Position numbers and translations under genes: made by a program
The notes under the pieces: model-generated
What the model was told of the DNA's origin: nothing
Seen by the model: the letters and a program-made list of their open reading frames with translations, nothing else
The model's database searches: none
Shown here: piece after piece, positions 48,101-57,100 of the stretch
How positions within the stretch are numbered: position 1 is the stretch's first letter
How the letters are laid out: each line of letters opens with the position of its first letter
Assembly (NCBI GenBank): GCA_963573305.1
Contig: OY754329.1
Span: 144,781,266-144,845,265 of the forward strand
Reading direction: 5' to 3'
Source of the DNA: Pyrrhosoma nymphula
Lineage: Eukaryota; Arthropoda; Insecta; Odonata; Coenagrionidae
DNA: 64,000 nt

Positions 48101-51100
48101 CACCATTCTTATAGATAGGGATAGTTTTAGAGACTTTTAGGGCCTTAATGAGAACACCCGATTGGAAACGAGAATTGAAAATAATTGATAGGGGTTCATC
48201 AATAATAAAGCAAATTTCACTAGCTAGTTAACTTGACAAGCCGTAAATATCTTTACAATTTGACTTCTTTAACTTTTTAATAATCTTTCTGATATCCCCA
48301 GGTGTTATCCATTTCCATCTGAAGGGAGGGAGGATCATAGAGAGATTATTAAGAAACTGTGAGGCCGTTTCTGGTGTACTGTCGGTTTTTGAGACTAGCT
48401 CATTTATAGACTTAATAAAGAACTGGTTTAAATTATTGGGCTTAAATGGAAGTTGAGACTCTGACTTTGACTTCCCAATTTCCTTGTTAACAACTTGCCG
48501 GACAGCCTTGACCTGGTTGTCAGCATCACTAATAAATTTAACTTTAGCAGTCAGTTTAGCATTGTTTATTTGACTTATATATACCTTCTTAGTCCTGTGC
48601 CAAGCACTTTTGTCCACTTCGGTTCCAGTAACTTTAAGTAGAATATGATGAAATTAATTGAGTTCTCAGACTTGATAGCTCGGGGCTAAACCATGTTTTG
48701 GACTGTTTACAAAAATTGGAAGGAAGTAGTTTTTTAGGGAAGCAATGTTCAAAGAAGAGCATGAACGTTTAGAAAAAAACAAGAGAAATTACAATTTCCA
48801 TCTGAGCTTGTCAACACAGCGTGCCATATAACATTAGAAAGAAGAAATTTCATGTAAGAGATACCCACACTAGTAACTGGTCGCACAAGAGTAGAACAAC
48901 TCTGGTTATGAGGTTTATTAATGTGAGTTTGCAATATTGATGTAAATTCCAAACCAAGATGATCTGATATACCTAGGTTAACGACACTGACTTTAAAATG
49001 TTCAGGGGGTACATTTGTGATAATATTATCTAGGCAGGAACTTAACCTGGTTGGCTCTCTATTAGTGCAACATAAATTAACTGATATAAGAAGTGAGGAA
49101 AACAAAACTGTATCCTTATCAGCAAATTGAATGTCCATGTTCAGATCACCACAAATAATTATATCCAATTGATACTTTGACAACATCACCAAAAATTGTT
49201 CAAAATAGTCACAGAACATTTTAACGTCACCATAAGGTGATCGATATACACAAGCAATAATAGCATTTAACTCCTTCACTTTTATAGCGCATACCTCACA
49301 CTGCAACTCGATGCAGAAATTGCTAACATCGATTTTGTTGCTTCCATATTACTTTCTACAAATATAGCAGTGCCACCGTTTTTTGCAACTTTACGGCAAG
49401 AGTAACCTATGACACTGTACCCATCTATGTTATATAAGTTCATCTAATACTTATGACGGTTTAAATCTTAGCACAAAAAACTGGTGAATCTTTCTCAGGA
49501 TGCACATCTTCACCACATTGAAATATCTCCATCTCTGAATCCACGGAAGTCGTACCCTGCCCTACCCTAAACCATTCTGTGGTATTGTATTTAGTCAATT
49601 TCAAGTTCAGATTTTGCCTTAAGACCTCCAGCCATGGACTTATGGTGACGAGGTGCCGTTTAACTGAATTCCAAATATGTACTCATTGTTGAAATTGGCT
49701 CCAATTTTACTTTAGAAATAATCTGTTGAAATGTATTTTTCACAAATATTTTTAATTACAATCTATTGCAGCAATACAACCAATAATCTCATTTTCATAG
49801 AAATCTGTTGTTGAAGTCTGCATGATACGAACCTTGTATGAGTAGTTAGTAAAAAGAAGCTCAATGTCATCCCATATGTCATGTTGCCTTATTTGTTTCA
49901 GTATTTGATAAAATGTCATTTCTCTGCATCTTTTTACACAGTATCAAAGGTTAATACAGTGTTTTTAAACATTCTGTGGCAAAAACTATGGTGCGTCTTA
50001 CTTGCTAGTGCGTCTAATATGCTGGGAAATATATATGTATGATACTTGAAAACTAAGATCATTCTGTAGATGCTAACTGAGAGATTGAAGATATAAAAAT
50101 GAAGAATATCAACTCTGACAGATACTGAGTGTTCCTGAGCATTCCTTGTTCCTGAATATAGGAAAACCTAGGGTTTGTCTATAAAAGAGATAATAAAAAA
50201 ATACAATTTTTTGTAGAAAAATTAGGGGTTAGGACTATACACAAGTATAAACAGTAGACAGGGCTTATCCAAAGACCTACCAATACATTGTTAAACTACC
50301 AGATTGATGATAATGTAAGCAGATGGGAATTTGATAAACAGAAGGGCTTATTTCATTGTTCCATTTGTTATTTAAATGTTTATTTCTGTCTTGCAGGGAA
50401 TCGTCGTAGATGTTCCTTTTGCATCATTTTTCTTGAGTCAACTTCTTGGAACCCACAGTCACGCCTTGTATTATTCCTCGATTGATGAGCTCCCTTCCTT
50501 GGATCGAGAACTATGTAAATCCTTAACTTTCATCAAACATCATGAGGGAGATGTCTCAGAACTCGATCTAACCTTCTCAGTGGATGAAGATTGCATGGGC
50601 CAAATTGTTACTCATGAACTAGTTCCTGGTGGTAAAGCCATCCTGGTAACTAATGAAAACAAGTTAGTAAGAAGTTTATTTTTTAGCATGTGTGCTTTAA
50701 AGCCTTGTAGTAATTAAATTAAATGTTTGAGTATCTTATGCCTTTGTAAATGAGGAAGAGCCTGCTGCTAAGCAACTCAAGTAATTAATGGGGAAGATTA
50801 ATAATAAATGCATGTCTGCAGTGATTTTTGGATTTTACTCTAGCTAGTAGTACGCTAGTGAAATGAATGCATGATATGAATACAAATGAAGCAATCTTAT
50901 TGTGATTAGTTTAAGTGCTATGTAGTCTTGTATTGGGTGTAGCATGCCTTACAGGGAAATTTATACCTAAAAGGGTGTAATCATCTTATCTCTTTGGCTT
51001 ACGGCTTAAAAAATATTTTAAAGATATTGAACGATTCAAAATTTTTTCCTTCACAGTGGCGTATGCAGGATTGACTTCTGAGGGGGGTTTCATAAATATT

Positions 51101-54100
51101 TTTGTGCATCATCATAAAATGATATTTAGATTATTATTCACTAAAACAATAATTAAACTAACATTCTCTTTTCGTGAAGACAATTAAACTATATTTTTAA
51201 GTCCTATAAGCAAAATTCTAAATGCTAGTTCAGGTAAACGAACGAAAATGAATTCAGGTAAACGAACGAAAATGAATTCAGGTAAACATGTTTTTGGGGG
51301 GGGGTTTAAACCCTAACCCCCCCCCCCCCATCCGTACGCCACTGTATCTTCAGCCAATGCTTAAAATGGAGCGATAATGCGTTAAAATATTCAAAATAAA
51401 AATGTGAGAGGAATAAATGTTGAATAGCAGTCTGAGAAAAAGACGTCATGGTTTACATAACTTGTTTCACCTCATTGTTTGAGGGTTAAGAAACTGTTTG
51501 TTAGTACTCTCTAATTTAAGGTTGCTGTACACCTGAAATAAATCCTAGTTTTATTTGGCTAAAGATGTAAAAAATACTTTCCCACAGAATCCACTACAAA
51601 ATTAAAAACCTTATAAATCATTAGGATATCATATGATAAAATCTTTTTAAATGTCATGTTACATGTTTATGTAATGTCAAATGTACACTCTGGAAGTAAC
51701 TCGGAATTTCTCTTTTCTGCTTCAAATCTCTCTTTTTTTTGTAGAATCAACTACATTCACCTAATGGCTCATTTCCGAATGCATACCCAAATCAAGGATC
51801 AGACAGCAGCTTTTATTCGAGGGTTTCGCTCCATCATCAATCCAGATTGGCTTGCACTCTTCTCTACTCCTGAGGTAATTATGTTATGCTTCTAAATTTA
51901 AGCATGCAATGGACAAGAAATTCAGCATATTCCTATGTATTCATTGGGAAATGTTTATTGTGATAAAAAGAGTTTCTTGAGCATTTGGCTGCAAATCAGA
52001 GGGTCCCAGGTTTAGATCCAGTTGAAACCTAAAGGCATCTCTGTTAAAGCCTAGCCATTTAATTTTCCGATCAGATAAATTAAAGAAGTTGCCCCCTTGT
52101 TCTGAATACTGTAGCTTTCACATACCGTAGTGCTTAGTATCTAATCAGCTCAACCCTCACATTCTTATCACACCTTGTCTTGTTGAAGACTGGTTGGTTT
52201 TGCTGCATGTGGAGGAATGGTCAGGACCTAACCCCCCCACCAGAAGCAATTTTGCTATCAACCTTATTATATTTTTAAATTAACATATTAAAATCTTTAA
52301 ATGCTTCAGCAAAGGCTATTAAATGCAGTTTTGTTGTTATAATTTTCAAAACTTTTTCTGGGGAGGATGTCCCATTAGGCTGGGCCTAGACCCCCCAATA
52401 CTAACCCTATAAAAAAAATGGATGTGTTGGTTCGTGGACGTATGACAGAAGTGGAACTTCTGTTATACGTTATAATAAACGCTCGCTGTAGAAATAAATT
52501 TTGAGTATTCGAGGCCAATAATTATTCAGGTATTAATTATTTGAAAGCTATATGGCCCCATAGTATGAACATAAATGCAATATTACTAAGAATAGACAAG
52601 ATTTTTTCAAATAAATAAAATATCGGACCGACCAAAGTTGATAATTGGTTGCATGTCGGTCACAAGTTGACAGTCAAAATGGGATGTGGCTGCAACGTTC
52701 CTGCGACAGACCATTGTGACCGCAACCTTAGGACGACCTTTGTTACTTCGCTGCAACGTTTTGGCGACCAACTCTGCTACTGGGGTGGTTGTTGCATTAT
52801 AATGAGGAAGGCATGAAGTAGCATGAAACCATTGAGGGGAAAACTCTGGGATAATAATTTTATTATTTCAATGCAGGTGTAAAAATTAATTAAACCAGGT
52901 GCTGCTATTTTTGAATTATGTTAATTTGTTTCAAATTGAATGAATGTTAGTTGTCATCCCCCATTCATTCTTTTATCCTTCTCATAATCTATCTGGTTTC
53001 ATTTACCATTTCCAGGAAGTTTTCCCTTAATAACCTCATATTCTTCATTTGTCCTTGAATTTTACTCATCAAAGTTATTTCTGTGTATTATTTAGTAAAT
53101 AATTTTACTAGCTGCCTTAGACTTAGCCCTTTTACAATTAGAATGGTGTCCTAGCAGTTCTCGGATATTTCCAATTAGAATGGTGGCATTAGGTAATGCA
53201 ATATCAACTACCAGTTGCTGGGTTAACCAAAATTGATTATTATTACTAATGCTTAATTTTACCATTATTTTCATCCTTCACATGAAATGTAATAATATTG
53301 GTATTTTTTTGTGCAGTTACAAAGATTGATCTCCGGAGACAATGCTCCTCTAGATCTTCGTGACCTTCGGAAACATACACAGTACTATGGAGGGTTTCAT
53401 GATTCACATCGTGTTATCAGCTGGTTGTGGGATATTCTTGAAAAAGATTTCACTGATGATGAAAGGAGTTTATTTTTAAAGGTTAGTAACGGCTCAAAAA
53501 AGTTTTTTTCTACCCTTGTTTGAGCACAAGCAATTTGAATGCTCACAATTGTCATGGTCGAGCTGAGAAAATGGGCTGGACCACTGGCTGAATGAAGGTG
53601 TTTGCTGTAGTGCAGGTTATGGGAAGGTATTCAGTCTTTAAAAGCCTGTTTACACAATACATGCACTTGAGAGTGTTCATGTGTGAGTACATTCAAGGAC
53701 GCATTCTCGGAGTTAGAGCAGGGGCTATTTTCTGGACACATTCCAGTGCTGGTACAAATTGTTATGTTCACACAATGAATTTTTGCATGGACTTGCGTTC
53801 ATGCCAAGGTTCATCCTTGTGTATGAGAGAAGTTATTTGAAGTTGGTAATAATTTAGTTTTCTAGCTGTATTCGCTGTGAATCTCTAAGACTATAATTTT
53901 TAACTAAGTGAAAATGTGTTTTATACTAATTCGTTAACATACTTTAGAATAACCTGAACTAGTTTATGCAGGCAATTAGATTGTACTTACCTTTCTTAAA
54001 AATTTTTTTCTGTCATTTAAGTTTGTGACCAGCTGCTCCAAGCCTCCTCTCCTTGGTTTTGCCCATCTTGAACCTCCATTCTCTATCAGATGTGTGGAAG

Positions 54101-57100
54101 TTGGTGATGATGAAGACACTGGTGACACAATTGGTAAGTTGTAATCATATTTCTATGCAATAGGTATTAGACAGTAGTAGGTACTCATTAGGGTGTCCCA
54201 GGAGAGGCCAAAAAAATAAAAAGTTTGAAACTGTGAAGTCTCACCTTTAAAAAATGTTATTTCTGTCATAATATGATGTTACAAAAAATTTCAAGTTATT
54301 TCACAAAGGTTTAGGGGTCCCCCAAGCTAATAGAAAATAGGGTATTTATGGAAAATTTGAATTTCTAATTAATATACAAGATTGCAGAATTTTACCACAC
54401 TTTTCTTCCAATTTTTTTATCCAAAAATTTGTTTAAGGACACTTTATCATGTTTAACAATGATTTCTTCTGATGAAGAATTTGTAGTAAAAATACATTCA
54501 GAAGATAATACAAAACCCAAAGGTTATAAATCTAAGCTACGCAGTCACAGATCCATTATTACTCCAAGAGTTGCTGCTGTTTTAGATCGAAGTAACACAG
54601 GCATTAAAAGGTCCTCAATCAGAATAGCATCTGTAATAAACGAAGAAGGCTGCTTCCTCTACCATGACATCTGACCCCCCTGTAAAATCTGTAGTGCTTT
54701 AATACTGTTCTGTTTAAAAAGTACTGTTCATCGGGAACACCAACGTCTTCGCCAAGAAACTGCTGAACAATTAAAAACATAGTTTGAAGCATCTAAGTCA
54801 GTTGTTCATTGGGATGGAAAACTGTTACCTGGTTTGTCATCAAAAAGCACAGGAAAGGTTGATGGTTTAGCGGTACTAGTTTCTTCTTTGCATGATAAAA
54901 GTATGTACTAAGCTTCATGGTGTTCCTAAGTTATTTTCTGTAACTGGCAAAGCAGCAGCTGATGCTGTTTTCGAGCTCTTAAAATCGTGGAAATGTGAAT
55001 CTGAAGTAATTGCTATGTGTTTTGATACAACCCATACAAATAGTGGAAGATTCAATGGAGCATGTACTCTTCTTGTGCAAAAATAGGCAGAAACCTTTTA
55101 TGGATAGCATGTAGGCATCACATGTTTGAGGTTCTACTTTCTGATGCCTTCAGTGTGTGTTTTGGACAATCCACTGGGCCTGAAATCCTTTTATTTTAGT
55201 GATTCCAAGAAAATTGGTCTAAGCTCAACCACCATGAACCTAAAAAGCAACCAGTACCCATAATAACAGCATCAGACAGTTTAAAAACTTTTATTTCTGA
55301 TCAGCTAAAACTTGCTACAAAACTACCTAGGGATGATTACAGAGAACTTTTAAATCTTGCATCATTAATGATTGGATTAGACATTCAATTTACCATTCGG
55401 AAACCAGGTGCTCTTCACCGAGGTCGCTGGATGGCAAAAGCCATTCATTCCTTGAAAAAGGACTTATTGTTTAATGGGAATGAAACCACAATGGTATTAA
55501 CTGCTCAAGAGTTTCTAGGTTTACAACGATTTCATCGGTTTGTTGTGTGTATATTTGCAGTCTTGGTTTACTTGCCGATCTGATGTTGATGCTCCTCCTA
55601 ATGATGCTTTCCTGATGCAAAGGTTGAAAGAATATGGTGACAAACAATTAAGCAATATAGGATTAAAAATGATGTTACGTCATTCATGTTATTTGAGTGG
55701 AGAAGTTGCAGCACTTACCTTGTTTTCAGATATTGTTTCTGACAAGCAAAAATCAAAGCTAGTTTTGAACATGAAATAAGAAAGGAGTTCAGATATTGTT
55801 TCTGACAAGCAAAAATCAAGGCTAGTTTTGAACATGAAATAAGAAAGGAGTTCAGTTCACATCTATTAGAAATACTTCCTCTCAAATTGGTTGATTTGTG
55901 TATTTCTAATAGTTTCTCTGAAACAGCTAAAATGGAAGATAGTTTCCTCAGTGTACCAGTTAAAGATTGGCCCAAAATGCCATCCTATAAAAAAGCTGCA
56001 ATATTTGCTAAAAACTTGCCTTGTGTAAATGATGTTGCTGAACAAGCTGTTGCATTGATACAGGACTTTAATTGTGCAACAAAGAACGAAGAGCAAAAAC
56101 AGTTTTTGTTACAAGTCGTAGAGACGCACAGAAAGAACTTTATAAAGTGCAATCACCAAAATATTTTCGAAATGTATTTGATAAAAAATGTGTGGATGTG
56201 TAAAAAATGTGTAATTAAATATGCAATTGTTTGAAAACACTCTTCCTCCCTGGTTTTATTTATAAATTATAAGATAATTGTTTAACTAAGTTCACTTTTT
56301 GTGCAGAATTATACAGAAGGTAGAAATGTCTACAAAATCATATTTTTCTTGATTTCAGTAATATTTTATGTCTCTTCCTACCCAGAGCAAAAAAATAATT
56401 AATACCAAATTTGTTTGAAACAATATACAAGTAGCTTTCATAAATGAAAAAAATGTCATTTGAGCATTATTAGTATGTAGCTAATTAAAAAATGCCGCAT
56501 TTCACATTATTTTGGCCATTTTTATGTAAATTCAATGACCTTGGGGGATGTATTAATATTTCTTTAAAATTCTGAAACAATTCAAGGTGTTTTATATTCA
56601 GAGAATGAAAATTTTTAGAGGGTGAGAGTTCACAATTTTAAAAGTTGATTTTTTTGGGGCACCCTAGTACTCATGTTGTAGGTGTCCTTACGTCTCTTAG
56701 GTGAATCTTTGTTAATGTCAGGGTGTATTAATGCATTCTAAATAATTTTACAGGAAATTATTTCATATTTGACTTGTCATGTTTTTCATCTAAATAATTT
56801 ATTAATTTAAAATTAAATGTTTCATCGGAAAATGATGCTGGTGGTGTAAAAAAACCAAGTCATTTTAGTGAGATTGAAAAGAGTGAATCATACTGTTGAA
56901 TTTTCAATTGCGAAAATGCCTATGCAGTATATATGAAAGCTAGCTCTTTGATTTTATTTCCATGCATTTTTCTGGCTGTATCTTCTTCTTGTATTCCAAA
57001 TGCATGCAATTGACAAGGAGTATATGTGGATCTGTGTGATCTCTTTTTTAATTTTGTTTCTTATTATTCATGTTTTTCCCTTAATGAATGTCTTAGTCCA

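Larger units (their letters stand above)
40803..49450 (-). mobile_element. CR1/jockey-like LINE (copy B) split by two later insertions
   Basis: One element in three collinear pieces on the minus strand. The first (47549-49450) carries endonuclease and most of reverse transcriptase. The second (44012-44207) carries the block after the catalytic motif, with QNWFSANGLTLNNDKTQ, LLGFKLDPKLKW. The third (40803-41460) carries QIYFAFFHCHLTYGIELWG, a C-terminal tail and an (ATT)n 3' tail at about 40805-40829. Removing the piggyBac (TTAA) and the Helitron-like pair brings each junction back into one reading frame and family-typical spacing. It belongs to a different family from copy A. The 5' end is not visible; ORF1 was not found. 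Confidence 0.85.
39569..50396 (+). other. UBE3B intron 12, a nest of transposons
   Basis: Holds a LINE 3' fragment (about 39696-40000), a minus-strand LINE (40803-49450) opened by a piggyBac (41461-44011) and a tandem Helitron-like pair (44208-47548). The remainder, 40060-40800 and 49460-50396, shows nothing recognisable. The intron splits the HECT domain between AVYE and GIVVDVPF. Donor GTTGGT is weak; acceptor TTTCTGTCTTGCAG is strong. Confidence 0.85.
54189..56666 (+). mobile_element. hAT-like transposon with exact 8-bp target duplication
   Basis: Ends TAGGGTGTCCCA (left) and TGGGGCACCCTA (right) are inverted repeats with one mismatch over 12 bases. GTACTCAT flanks both sides (54181-54188, 56667-56674). 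2478 bases with one decayed + strand gene. The 8-bp duplication and short terminal repeats are hAT hallmarks. It starts 55 bases after the exon 16 donor, yet UBE3B splice sites are intact. Confidence 0.85.

Noticed and set aside
53640..53840. Third Harbinger-type MITE in intron 15
   Set aside because: The left end and some interior motifs fit, but no right terminal repeat or target duplication could be found.
55540..55779. Independent 79-codon gene
   Set aside because: It is a piece of the hAT-like transposase, in frame with neighbouring blocks and inside the 8-bp duplication.
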